Source: Lasiodiplodia sp. COLG20 | Taxonomy: Eukaryota > Ascomycota > Dothideomycetes > Botryosphaeriales > Botryosphaeriaceae | Length of the DNA stretch: 64,000 nt | Direction: 5' to 3' | Assembly: GCA_009801085.1 (NCBI GenBank) | Contig: VNWV01000006.1 | Span: 1,798,001 to 1,862,000, forward strand | Shown here: piece after piece, positions 13,228 through 24,692 of the stretch | Layout of the letters: each line of letters begins with the position of its first letter | Position numbering within the stretch: position 1 is the first letter of the stretch | The notes under the pieces: model-generated | Database searches by the model: none | Seen by the model: the letters and a program-made list of their open reading frames with translations, nothing else | What the model was told of the DNA's origin: nothing | Translations under genes and position numbers: made by a program

Positions 13228-16200
13228 ATGGCTTCCTACCAGGTTAAATCCCAGCACGGCCTGTCGTCGAGACATGACGCCCCATCATCCATTCCCCAGC
13301 GCAACCTCTCGACCCGCTTGCCCACGAGGTCGGCCACCCCGAGCTCGTCCGCAAGCCATGCTTCCGGCGCCCTGTCGAAGCTCACTAGGAAAAAGCCCGA
13401 CGCCAGTAGGGTATATGGGAACGCAGCAGGTGCCACTAGCAGCAGCCAGAGGGTTGCTGCGCCGTCGAAGAGCTCGGGCTCCGGTGCGATGCGCCGCGAA
13501 AATGCTACTGGATCAGGACGGACGCAACCCAACCATTCGCCTCACCCCACCACCATAACCCGCCCTCCACGTTTTGATGCAGCCTCCACTCGCACTCCGT
13601 CCCTCATGTCGGGCTCAACCGCAACCGCCTCCACCCATGACAGCCCCAGGTCCGCCATCTTGAGGAGAAAAGCTTCCTCCATTGGCAGGCCTGCCCGCTC
13701 CGAATCTTCCGTCGCAAAAGCTCCGGTGCCCACTAAGGTCCAGGATCCTTACGCGGACACCGTTCTTGGCATTGCAGTCCCTCCACTCGTGCCGACCATG
13801 GACCCAATTGACGAGGAGAGGCGTTCAATGCTTGCGCCGCCCATCGGCCATGACTTACCTCCTCAGCTAAAAACCGATGACTTGCCACCCCCCACTCCGG
13901 CTTATGCACTTTCGGCGAGCCCGTCTACGCGATACTCCGAGTCGCCGGGCCGATTCAGTCACACATCCTCGCCTACATCCATGTCCTCTCACTCTCCTGG
14001 CGTGGTTTTTCCGTCGAAGCTCGGGCCACGCCAAAGACAGGCCAGCCCCACAAGGAGCAGGCCGCCTGTAACGAGGCGCAAGACAGACGACAACGGATCC
14101 ACAAATGATCTCCATGGGCTTGCTTCGCTCCACGAATCCACAGCCTCGTCTTCCTCATCCTCGACAGTCCTAGCACCTGCGAGCGACAGGAGACAGCTGA
14201 TGGCAAGCCCTGAGAGGCCATTGGCGCTGAGGTCGCCTCTGAAACGGGAGGTCTCTCCTAGCGCTAATAAGGCAATGTCCCCTCCGGAGCGCTCCTCCCA
14301 AATTACCGTCCAGACCAGGATTTCTGTCCAGTCAATTAGAGATGCACCCATCTACCCCCCGCCCGAGCTGGCCCATCTCGCAGAGACGAAGCCGCCACAG
14401 AAGCCTGTTGCACAGAAGCCATTGAGACCGAGTCGTGAAGGAACCCCGGATCTTTCTGGTCTGCAAGGGGGTCCGTCGCCTGTCGTGCAAAGCAACCTCA
14501 CCAAGTTGCCTGTTCGGCACAGGCGTCAGGCTTCTTCTGGATCCACCAGATCTCCGCTGAGCGCCGATGCCTCCCGGAGACCTTCATTCAGTGCCTCTCC
14601 GAACCCAAGCGTCGGATCGACCTTTTCGCCCGTGTCAACTCAAATCTCGACAACCAGAGGAACGACGCCCGATCACCAAGCCGAAAGCGAAAAGAACAGT
14701 TCTTCCGTTCCTCCCAGCCCCAACAAAGGCACTTCTAGATTTGGATTCTTCTCGAAGCGAACCAAGTCTGAAGGAGCGCCCGTCCCGCCCCGCAAAGAGA
14801 AGAAGCTGGTCCGTAAGGGACCGATGGCAGGTACTGGACATGAGGGATATGGGAAATATGGCATAGGTCGTGGTCGAAGCACAAGTGCTACCAGCGTTAC
14901 GTCCAGCTACGGTCGGTCCAACAGCCAGGACAGCGTTGCCAGCAACAGTGCGGTGCGACCATCCGCAAGCAGGAAGAGTAGTTTGAAGAGTGAACCAGAG
15001 ATGGATGGCTTTCTCAGGGACCGTCTTAATCCGAAGATATTGCGTGGTGAAGGCAGTGCGCCCTCAAGCGTGGGTGCTAACTCAGAAGGGGATCGTAGCG
15101 CCAGCAGCTTGGATTCAGCGAAGGAACGCCCTGGCGCAGCCTCTCGCAACAACTCTGCCGTATCCGTGTCACACTCAGGACGCCCAAGCGCCGAAAGCAC
15201 CAAGCCCACGCTATTGCCCTCCGCATTGGCCGATCCTGGCCGTGGAACGTCGCCATTCAGGGTCGGAGGTTTGCCAGGCACAATCCGCCGTCCAAGCAGT
15301 AGCGATTCCAGTTTGTCCGTCAATTTGTTTCCCTCTTCGTCCCAGTATGGCAATGCGTCTACCCATTTCCATGACCAGGCATCGACTGCGACTCCAACCA
15401 ATGGTGGCGTAAGACAGGAGAACAAACTGAGAAAGAAGAAGGAGCCAGAGACCAAGCCGGCCCGGCGGTGGAACTTCTTTCAACGAGCTCAATCGGCACC
15501 GAAACACGAGCCCAAGCCGCAAACGCCACCGGTGCAGCAGCCAGTTCCTGCGCCTATTTCTGGCCCAATTCCCTCCAGGGCGGTTGCACATTACGCGATA
15601 GATGACGAGCAAGAAGTCGATCTGGAGTACCTCGAAAGGCTGATGGAAGAGGCTGAGAGGCTCGGTTACGAGTCTTCGGGCTCTCGACCCCCGTCGCTCT
15701 ACCGTGGCAGCAGCTTGTCCAAGAGGCATGGAAACTCGATCCTTCTTCCATCTCCTCCAGTAATCAGTCGGCCCTTTGCTGAAATCCCAAGGCCTGCATC
15801 ACCGAAAGTATTCCTGCGCAACGCCAGCCTTTCTGAGCCCGAAGAAACTCGCTCAGCACCAGTCGCTGCTCCGGTCGAGATCCAAACGACACAAGCTACC
15901 ACCCCTATTCCAGTTCGGCCTGCTCGCGAGGCTGAGCTTGAGCAAAAAGTCGAACCTGAAGCAAACCGTCCACCCCGTCCTAGTCGTCTACAGCAGGTCG
16001 GACGCATTCCGCAGGTCATCTCAACAAGAGACCGCAAGCGAAACTTGTCCATCAACTCCTTCTCGCGACCATTTGTTCCCGCCCTGCCGTCGCCTGTCGT
16101 CGCAACCCACTCAGAGAAGATGTCGGAGGATGTGCCGCTTGAATCCGGGCAACCTAAACAACAAGAGCCTCCCACTGCTGAGACTGTTTCGCCACAGTTC

Positions 16201-17971
16201 ACCCAGGATGCCATGCCACAGCCCCTGTTCGCAGGTTCAGTCACTACGCCAGAAGAGAATACCCAGGCTGCTCCTGAGTTTTTCGCCTTCCCGCCCCGTA
16301 AATTCTCCGAACTTTCTTATACGAGTAGCTCTGGAAACTCTAGCTTCCCGCCTTCGACCGCCGTCATTCCCGCTCCCGGCGCCCCGCTGCTGGAAGACGA
16401 GGTGTGGTACGAATATGACGATCTGATCGACGAGGTCCTTTCGTCTCCGGAGTCCCACGCGAATCGACAGAAGGATCGTCCCGTTAGACGTCGATCGCGG
16501 GCTAGTGCAGCTCTGCAGGAGCAACGGCCCCTTCAGCTCGGAGATGCAGGTGATCGAACCACTGTCTTTGAAGAGGATATCTCACCCCGCACTTCCGTGC
16601 AGGCCCGAAACTCTACTGCAGCGTCCGTGCACCTGCGCCGCTCGCGTCTCCTTGCCGCATTTCAATCATTAGCGACGCCTTCCTCCGCAGGGACCACTTC
16701 CGACTTTCCCTCTGATGAAACTGTTCGGGACCTCAGCCTGGTTGATCCGCACACGGGCAGACTAAGCCTTCCGTCGATGCGCTTGAGTCTGAACTCAGTC
16801 CAGCAAGAAGAACCTGCAGAGTCTGTTCTCTTGGACTCGCAGGAGCAAGAGCAGGAGACCGAACTTCAACAGGACAAGACACAGCAAGCTCAGGCGGAGC
16901 CCGTGAAGCGCGTTCACTTCCGCGATTCCCGACTGATTGAAGTAGCGGAGAACAACAGGGAAGGAGTGATGTCGATGGCAGAACTCAGGCATGGTGCTTT
17001 GATGGTCAGCAAGTGGCTGTCGTTTGGGAGAGTGTTGTTCAGCCCGGCCCATTTCGAGCTCAAGAACAGCGTTGAAGACCGCGTCCTGGTTCTCGACGGC
17101 CTAGGTCAGGGTACGTATCTCCCAACATTCACTTCCCAACAGCAGGATTGCTAACCAACGACCAGACTGGTCTTACTACTGCGCTCTTACCTATCCCAAA
17201 GCCCAGGTGTACTACATCAGCCCCACGCCTACCAACTCGCCGCAGTCTGGCCCTGTCTCTCCTGCGCCAAATTATCGCCAAATCCATCACCCCGACCTCC
17301 TTGCTCCTTTCCCGTTCCCGAAAGGGTTCTTCGCTGCTGTCGTCTTCCGCTTCCCGAGCGCTGCTCCCGAGCATGTGTACCGCTCTGCGATTTCAGAGTG
17401 CAAGCGTGTGCTTCGCCCTGGCGGTCACCTCGAGGTGAGCGTTCTGGATCTGGACCTTGTCAACATGGGCAACAGGGCAAGAAGAGCTGTTAGGGACTTG
17501 AAGATGCGCATGCAGAGCACTGACTCTGAGGTTTGCCTCATGAACGCCAGCGACGCCTTTCAGCGCTTGATTGGACGCCGTGGATTCGAAAATTTGAGTC
17601 GTTGCATCGTCGGAGTGCCAACGGCGGGCAAGATGCCTAAGAGCGTCGACATGACAAATTCTGCTGGCAGCGGCCACGCTTCCACGAACGGCATGCCAAC
17701 CCAGGCCCGGTTTGGCGACTCTACCACCATGTCGGGTCAGGCGAGCTCTCCGGATGACGACATCGCGAAGATGGTTGCGCGGGTTGGCCGCTGGTGGTAC
17801 TCAAGGTGCTACGAGAGCATGCTCCTGCAATCTGACAGCGACCCGAGCCAGAGCATCTGGTCGGATGAGACGCTGCTGCACGAGTGCGAGAAACGGCAGA
17901 CGAGCTTCCGATTGCTCATCTGCTACGCACAGAAGCCGACTGTTACGAGGAGGAGGACCGTCAGTGTTTGA
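13228..17971 (+). CDS. Large disordered protein with C-terminal methyltransferase-like domain
   Basis: Two exons, 13228-17110 and 17166-17971, encode 1562 residues. The first ~1200 residues are Ser/Pro/Arg-rich and low in complexity, with scattered basic RxxS sites and short Gln/Glu runs (residues about 1205-1225). The C-terminal ~340 residues look like a class I SAM-dependent methyltransferase. There is a strand ending VLVLDGLGQDW in the motif I position, a second strand AQVYYIS, and CKRVLRPGGHLEVSVLDLD, which fits the late motif with the usual L-R-P-G-G turn. The single intron falls just after the glycine-containing motif I loop. Motif I reads D-G-L-G-Q rather than a full GxGxG, so activity is uncertain. 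The start is the first ATG in frame. Similar domains are annotated only as fungal methyltransferase-like; I do not know the substrate. Confidence 0.8.
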
Positions 17972-19585
17972 TTTGTCAAATCTTTCCGCGACACACGGTC
18001 TCACCGAGCATCTCACGGTTGGTTCGTGAGGTTTCATCATCTCATCCTCTCTCCGCACTTGACAAATCTCCGACACCCCCCACCACACCTTTTCTCAATT
18101 TCTCAGTATATGCCCGTTTTTTGTTTGCTGCGTTTTAGCGATCCCATCCTCTTGTAACGGCTGACTTTTTGTTTGATCGGCTCTCTCTGTCTTACGTTTC
18201 CATCTTATCTTTGCACAGCAGGAGACTGCGATCATGGGCGGCTTAAACTGTTGTTGTCGTTGGTTGTTCAAGATTGGACCACACATCCATGGGCGCAAGC
18301 CCCTCATACCCCTCTCACACCCGCATACGTTTCACACCATTTACACGCACTCTACATACCCCGTCATGACAGACACGAAGTTTGATGTACAGATTGGATC
18401 ATGCACGCTCACACACCTTCTGCAACCCCTCCTCACTATACGAAAAAAGGAAAGATGACGAAGAGACGGTCGATACCAGAATTACCCCCCCTCATACGTT
18501 CGAGATTGGAACGACAAAGATCTGGACCGATGAGGGGGGACGTTTTAATAAGACCTTTTAATACGTAGTTGCTTGTTTTCGGTCTTCTTTTTTTTTTTCC
18601 TTTTTCTTTTTTCTCCTATTTCCTTCCTGGCTGTTTTTTCTCCCCTTTTCGTAGTTATCATTAGCTCTGTTGCGCTTCTTTGGACCATGCTGGATGTGGG
18701 ACTAGACGACGGGACGGTAGGAAAGTGGGTTAATAGCTGTTAGGCATCTGTTGTTGTTTTATCGGTTGATGGGAGGCGTTTGGAATTTTGGAAAGCACCC
18801 CGTGGCGTCGGGAGAGGGACAATACCCATTGTTGTTGTTTGTTGTTGCTGTTGACGATAAGAGAGCCGGCGCAGAGAAGGAGAAGAAGATAGCGCGTGTT
18901 GGAGGAGGGATTGGCTGTGCTGGGCACGCGCCCTTTGGTACGGCTAGTGATGAGGGATACAGTACGTTGTAGCTTGTTTGGAAAATGTGAAAAAGAAAAG
19001 GTTTTGCAATGATTGTTTCCCTCTTGTTTGAGTGTTTGTCTTGTGCTCTGAGGTTTGTAATGGACCTCGTTTTCCTGTCCAAGCATCGTGGAGCCGGTCT
19101 CTTGATCGTACGAGCCTGTGCTGACAGATATATCGCTATAACTGTCGCTGTCATCGGGAAGGCCATCTTTCATGTACGAGTCGTCACCAATGTGCTTCGG
19201 TATTTTTATCTATCGTTTACAGAACTTGGTAGTCAATAAACTTAGTGTGCGGTGACGATTTTCTGCGCTCGAGACTGTTCAGCATTTGTAAATATTTAAG
19301 TGAATCTCGTCCCAAATATTGAGGACTAATATGAAGCATGGAAGTCACTTTCAGGCTCGGTTGATTATACTCTCAGATTTGCTTTGACTACAATATTTCT
19401 GCACACTTCAGGTGATCGATTTTCTGTCAAGTATTCATCTTCATGATAGCCATAATCAGTGAAGACGATTGCACTATTAGTCGAGAAATGCAGGAGCTAT
19501 ATGAGTCTGTCAGCAGACGTATTTTAGTCGGGCTTGACGGATTCTTTAAAGGGGCCTATATGTCTATGTCCGTAGCCGACTTCTC
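17972..19585. other. Non-coding interval downstream of the methyltransferase-like gene
   Basis: T-rich and stop-dense, with a homopolymeric T/C stretch around 18586-18620. It is compatible with the 3' UTR and terminator region of the preceding gene followed by spacer. Frames on the minus strand at 18730-19173 are low-complexity and not credible genes. Confidence 0.5.
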
Positions 19586-19884
19586 TTAAGCACCACAACC
19601 TGAATAAATGCGGGCTGTTAGTGTTCCTACTAGAGTGGCTGGTTACTTTCGCTGCTCTCGTGGCTCCCGTCGTCCGTCAAGCTCAAATACTTACCTGACT
19701 TTTCTCCGTACCAAGTTTGGGTCCACCAATTGAGCTCGCTCCCATGCGAGAATATTGTTGAAATGTCTTTTCGTGTAGCGATGACATCTTTCATCATAAT
19801 GCGGTGATGATGAGCATGGACATCTTGGCCAAGTATGTATGGCTCATTCAGGTACACGGTGGGGTCACCTGTAACGTTAGCCAT
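19586..19884 (-). CDS. Candidate small orphan protein, two exons
   Basis: I propose exon 1 at 19884-19695 and exon 2 at 19599-19586, giving 67 residues. The minus strand has a TATAAAAG box at 20009-20016, a start ATG at 19884, one open frame through exon 1 (the other two frames stop), and a canonical GTAAGT donor. The intron has an ACTAAC branch point and ends in a TTCAG acceptor, after which the frame closes in four codons. The product begins MANVTGDPTVYLNEPY and contains a His cluster (HAHHHR) and an aromatic WWTQTWYG segment. Without splicing it would be 84 residues. A CTAAC...ACAG motif overlaps the start region, so this could instead be an internal exon of a longer gene. I recognise no domain and infer no function. 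Confidence 0.33.
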
Positions 19885-20008
19885 AAAGGCGCGTGGTTGC
19901 TACGGACTTGACGGCCAAGGAACGAGAGCAAACAGTGAACTCTGAGAAGAACAGAATGAATCCCTGCAGAAGAGAAGCTTGAGGGTTGAGAAACAAACGA
20001 TCGTCACG

Positions 20009-20016
20009 CTTTTATA
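20009..20016 (-). promoter_or_regulatory. TATA box for the candidate small gene
   Basis: TATAAAAG on the minus strand, 125 bp ahead of the ATG at 19884. It is followed by a CT-rich stretch of the kind often seen around fungal transcription starts. Confidence 0.3.
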
Positions 20017-21588
20017 AGCAATGCAATGCAGGATTCCAATTGCCGCAGCTGTGTGCAATGTGCTGTGGACATGAGTCAGGCGGTATTTTTCACGCATGTT
20101 CAGGCAACTGACTTCAGTCACTACAGCATCGGCACGGGGGTTCTACGTACAATAAAATATTGATATCAACCTTGTTAAGTTTCTGCCATTGGGACAAGAC
20201 TCACACTTGCGAGATCCCCAGGTATCGCACATCTGCCACACTGTTCGTGCCTGTGCCTCTTTGTTCATAATGCCCAAGACTTTGTCTACAGGAGGGACCT
20301 CCGGAGGGACCTCGGTGAGCGGATGTCACGATCAGCACTTTGAAAATACGAAAATGCTCACCAGATTACAGAATTAATGATTCTCAGCATCTCCGGGTGA
20401 TGTGGGTCACCAGCAAAGCTTCAAAGTAAGCACTTACGCTGCCAGGCAGATGACTCTGATCGCTCCAGAAGGAAGTCGGTAACGTCCCAGAATCTCGAAG
20501 CAGGCAGTCGTGCAGGAACCACTTTCTGTAGCGGTCGGAATTGACCTAGGAGCGCAGCTTAGCGATAGAATCTGACCCCACATGGTATTTGACTGACCGC
20601 CTTCCACTTCCCTAGCTTTGTCAGCAGACGTGCTCGTGGAGGTGCACCGGTTGAAAACGTGCGTCATACGGCAGCGATCGTGCGAAAGAGCCGGTCATCT
20701 GATCCTCATGAAGGCTTGTGCACTGGCAAGCCGTCTTGTGACTGATAGCTGGGGTGTGGCGAGCTGCTTGGGAGACTTTCGACCTGGGATATAAAGCAGA
20801 CGGGAGTGGTGTCGGATGCTGGTTCATCATTGTCGTCTTTCGCAGTCTCTGAAGAAGGAGCGGGAGGAACTTCGTGGCTAACTACACTCAGTAAAGATAA
20901 AGGCGCACTGTGTCGTGTCCCGCTGCCTTCCTCGGACCTTCGTGTTGTAAAAGCTGTGCTAAGGCTTCATTCGAGACAGACTTCCACACATACCGATGAT
21001 CTTCATCATTATCCAGCGTTAATGTCAAGTTTGATTTACGAAAACCGATATGAGCCGACTAAAAAGCATGCCACGGAAGATTTGCCGTCAGAAAAGAAGC
21101 CTTCCACGCGAAAACGCAAAAGTCAGAGGTCATCATCACTTGCTTGGTCACAATGCTCTCTCAAGAAAGGATCCCAGCAATGAATCTTCAACTATATCAG
21201 CCTCGGACCTTCATGAATTTATAGTCCAGTTTCCCTATTGATCCCGTGACCTTGCGAAAGAGAACGAGTACGTTCCCATGCGAACCGGCATTCGAATCCC
21301 CCCCAGTCGCTGATCAGCCGCTGACCAGACCCACATTCACACCCACCAACCCCACAACAACCCCCACCACAAGTCCCGAACCGATCGACCGGCTTTACCG
21401 GTAAGCGTTCCACAGAAATGCCCAACAACTAACCCAAAGTTTGAACAACACGACGTTGCGGACGAAAAAAGGTCGTCGCTTGCATGCACTCTTCGGAGCT
21501 CGGGGTTTTCGGAGCTCGGTCATCTCGGGTACTAGCTAAAGTAGCATCAGGCGTGTCCGGCACCTCACAACATCGCAGAAACTCAAAG

Positions 21589-21611
21589 GAGAGAGAGAGA
21601 GAGAGAGAGAA
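21589..21611. repeat. (GA)n microsatellite
   Basis: About eleven uninterrupted GA dinucleotides flanked by AAAG and AAATGG. A simple repeat with no coding role visible. Confidence 0.9.
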
Positions 21612-23935
21612 ATGGGGGGATAAGAAGACGGTAGAAGCCGTCACTATCCGCATACCGACAGGCGTGCGCATCGGGGAATTCCCAATAGGGTAGGCAACAC
21701 ACTCGCGTGCAACACCCGGCCCCCGCATTAACGAAAAAGCCGAACGAACAGAACGAAAAAAGATGGACGGGATAACTCTAAAGCACAACCTTATCACGGC
21801 CCTTTGGAGAGAAGGGAACCAGAGGGTTGGGACGACGACGACCACGGCGCGCGGTGCGGCGTGGCTATGCTCACTCTCACGAGATTGTGATGTAATCACC
21901 ACCCCTCTGCGTGGGCTTTTAGTCAGCGATGCCCTGACGATCGCCAAATAGAGTGAGACACGGGGGCCAAAATAGAAAGTGCGTCAGCGATTGCCGCTCG
22001 GGGTTTATCTTTGGCAAATGCTGACGGACGGGACGGTGTAGCCGAGCCCGTGACTTTCCAGGATCGGGGGGAATAAGGAAAAAGAAAGCGGCCGGGCAAT
22101 CCGGGGCTCTACACTCGTCGGAGGCTATGCAGGTTTTTTCGGTTTCGCAAATCTTGCATTGCAGTAGTAGGCGCCCACGAGAGTAGTGGAGATATCCCTT
22201 TCTTTCGGTGAGCAGGCTATCGACCAACCGACCGCTTCCGAGCCGTCCAATGATCGGAGAGCTTGAACGCTGGTACGAGGGCTCATTTGAGGCTTTCTCG
22301 AGTTTGCTGGCCTCCAATCAAGTGATTTTCCATCGGCATGCACGTCGTACGAAGCGTGCGTGAATCGAGACCAGATGCCGAGAGGGAAGTTTGCGGGGCA
22401 GCGAGAGCGACCAAGACAGCGGGAGCAAGTGTTATTGAGCGCGCGACTGTGCCAATGCTGGGCTTTATGATTTCCCGCGACTGCGGAGAGTTGGCGCCAA
22501 GCATCGCAATGAGAATTGACGGGGGCATGCTCGGGATCGGCCAAGCTTTTTGCGGATTCCTTGCAGATTTAGGTTCCGTCGTCGATCTGCTGGCGCTTCT
22601 AGAGCCCAGCGGCATACTCCGGCTGCAATTGCGTATTCGCGCTATTGCGTAGTTGCGGAGAAGGGGTACCAAAAGGTAGAATGTAGCGCCTGATGAGCAG
22701 TGACACTTGCAAGCAACAGAATGCTGAGTTGAGCTCTCACCTAACCTCCAGACAAGATAAAACGTGTATCGAATCTAGAAGCTGACGTGCCTGACAACTG
22801 GCGTGAATCTCACGAGACAACTCTCGGAGCAGCCCCACGTGGTCAGATTGTATCGACTGGAAGAACCTGGCGGTCGGTATTCCCCCGTTAGGCACCAGGC
22901 GGACCACGGTCGAGCCAAAAAAGCGGGCCCAGTCTATTCTTGCGCAGATCTGATGCAAGGGGCCAAAGCAACCCCCGTCTCAGAGTTAAAGGCATGACCG
23001 GGTCATGTCTCCTCGGTTGCACTTTTAGCCCAGCGACTGTAAGGTTGTTAAGGGGTCTGGACTGAATGGCGTGAACGGTTGTCTACGGCAGAGGGTTGGC
23101 AGGAGGCATATACTCGACTGGTTCATCAGGCAAGCATGAGTGGTTGACTCAAACTGAGGGGACCCGTAGGATGATGGCCTTGGCCTTGATACGTGTATCC
23201 GGACGTTGGCCACTCAACCAGCCACACCTTCTACATGGCGGAATAGCGGGAAGGCCTAACCACTCGAGGCTTGACTCCAGCCTTGCCGGCTAGAGTACCG
23301 GACTGGACACAAAAGCTTCGAGTCGGTGGCGTGACGTTTTGGTGCAGGAAGCCAAGCGATAGGGCGGGCGGATTTTTTCCCCTTGGGGAACTAGTGGGCG
23401 GGTGTGAGAGGGTTGAGTGGCGGACGGGCAGATGTACGCTCCCGTTTGGTAGCGAAGGTTGGGCTCGGTTAGGTTCCGCGCACCAACACAACGAGAGGAA
23501 GCACGAAATTTACCACGGAGCGAACAAGCTCGGCCGAAGTGTATCGTCGGACGTCGCGATGCAGGATCTTCATGCAGTAGAGCGGTGTTCCCATCTCCGA
23601 TCGTGAGGCGATCAGCAGGCACGAAGGTGGAGCGGTTGGAAAGGGGAATTAGAGTGTTGCTGCTTCATTGTTCCATAGCATGAAGCCACGAGGGATTCAG
23701 GGACAAGTGAGCCATGTGGAAAGTCGCAGGGCGAGCTGGGGGTGTCGAATTCTCGGGGCGGCGATGACGAAAGCGCGAGTGTGGCTATGAATAGGCGCAG
23801 CGAAATTCAAAGCCAATCTGAAGTAACGGGGAAGCGTCGGCCGAAGATTGGTTGAGAGAGAGGCGAGCGGCGGGAGGGTCGCGGTGGATGGAGTGAAGTT
23901 GGCAGCCGGAGTTGGACTGTCGGCTCTCCACACTA

Positions 23936-23959
23936 CGCTAGGCCTAGGGGGGCCTAGCG
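23936..23959. repeat. Perfect inverted repeat, 9-bp arms with 6-nt loop
   Basis: Arms CGCTAGGCC and GGCCTAGCG enclose a TAGGGG spacer. The hairpin is GC-rich, isolated in non-coding DNA, and not beside any gene end that I can define. Confidence 0.8.
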
Positions 23960-24692
23960 CGTGTCGCTAGCGGGCCGGGCGTCGACCGCAGTGTCGACTC
24001 TAGCCATGAATTTTCCCACGGCTGAGGCGCCAACTAGGAGCCAAGTATTGGCGGCCGCCGCGTACGCCGCGTTGCGCCTTCGCCGTCAACACCATCAGCC
24101 AGCCTTTCGACACATGTCTGCCAGCGCTAAACTAGCATGTCGGCACTTCAAATCCAATTGCACATATCGCGGCATGCAACGGCTCCAAGCGCTGACTGTG
24201 AAACAACTATGAGTGTCGTCCCACCATCAGATCGCCGTCTCGCGCACGCATCCCTGCTCCACCTGCAGATCCTCTCACTCAGCAGAGATAGTCTCCGCCT
24301 GTCACCGACGAGCCCGGACTTCGGGTCGCGGGGCGGAGAGACTGCTCTAAGCTGAAGTCATGCTGGGCCCTGTTCACTCTGTATGCCTTGCTCGCCGTAG
24401 CGCTTCCCCGAAAAAGGTGAGACTTTGACGAGACAAATCCATGCCATGCCCCCGAACTGGTCAGAAGAGCGCGCCCGCATCCTCCCAAGCTCTTGGGGTC
24501 TCCCGAATGTCCGAACCACCCAAGCGGCTCCCATATTTATTCATGCGCGTCACATGCCGCTTGCCTCCATCGACATATAATCCATTACGCTTCCATCTCT
24601 CTTGTGCCGCCTAGTTACACCCCCGACCCTGCCCTTACTGGCCTTTACTTTGTACCATCTTCTGGGCGTAACGCCTACCCTTCTCTTTCAGC

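Larger units (their letters stand above)
19885..24692. other. Gene-poor interval of about 4.8 kb upstream of the P450 gene
   Basis: No recognisable gene. Between 20190 and 20670 the minus strand contains several splice-like motifs (GTAAGT near 20435, CTACAG near 20522), but frames disagree between segments and no coherent model emerges. On the plus strand at about 20880-21183 there is a 100-codon stretch with a Lys/Arg-rich end. It lacks an early ATG, so I do not call it. A GA microsatellite (21589-21611) and a strong inverted repeat (23936-23959) are listed separately. The last ~200 bp should include the P450 promoter. Confidence 0.5.

Noticed and set aside
20190..20670. Multi-exon minus-strand gene suggested by GTAAGT and CTACAG motifs
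   Set aside because: Different segments are open in different frames and no combination gave a consistent product.
21270..21310. tRNA-like TTCGAATCCC sequence
   Set aside because: It resembles a B box, but no A box, acceptor stem or anticodon arm could be drawn around it.
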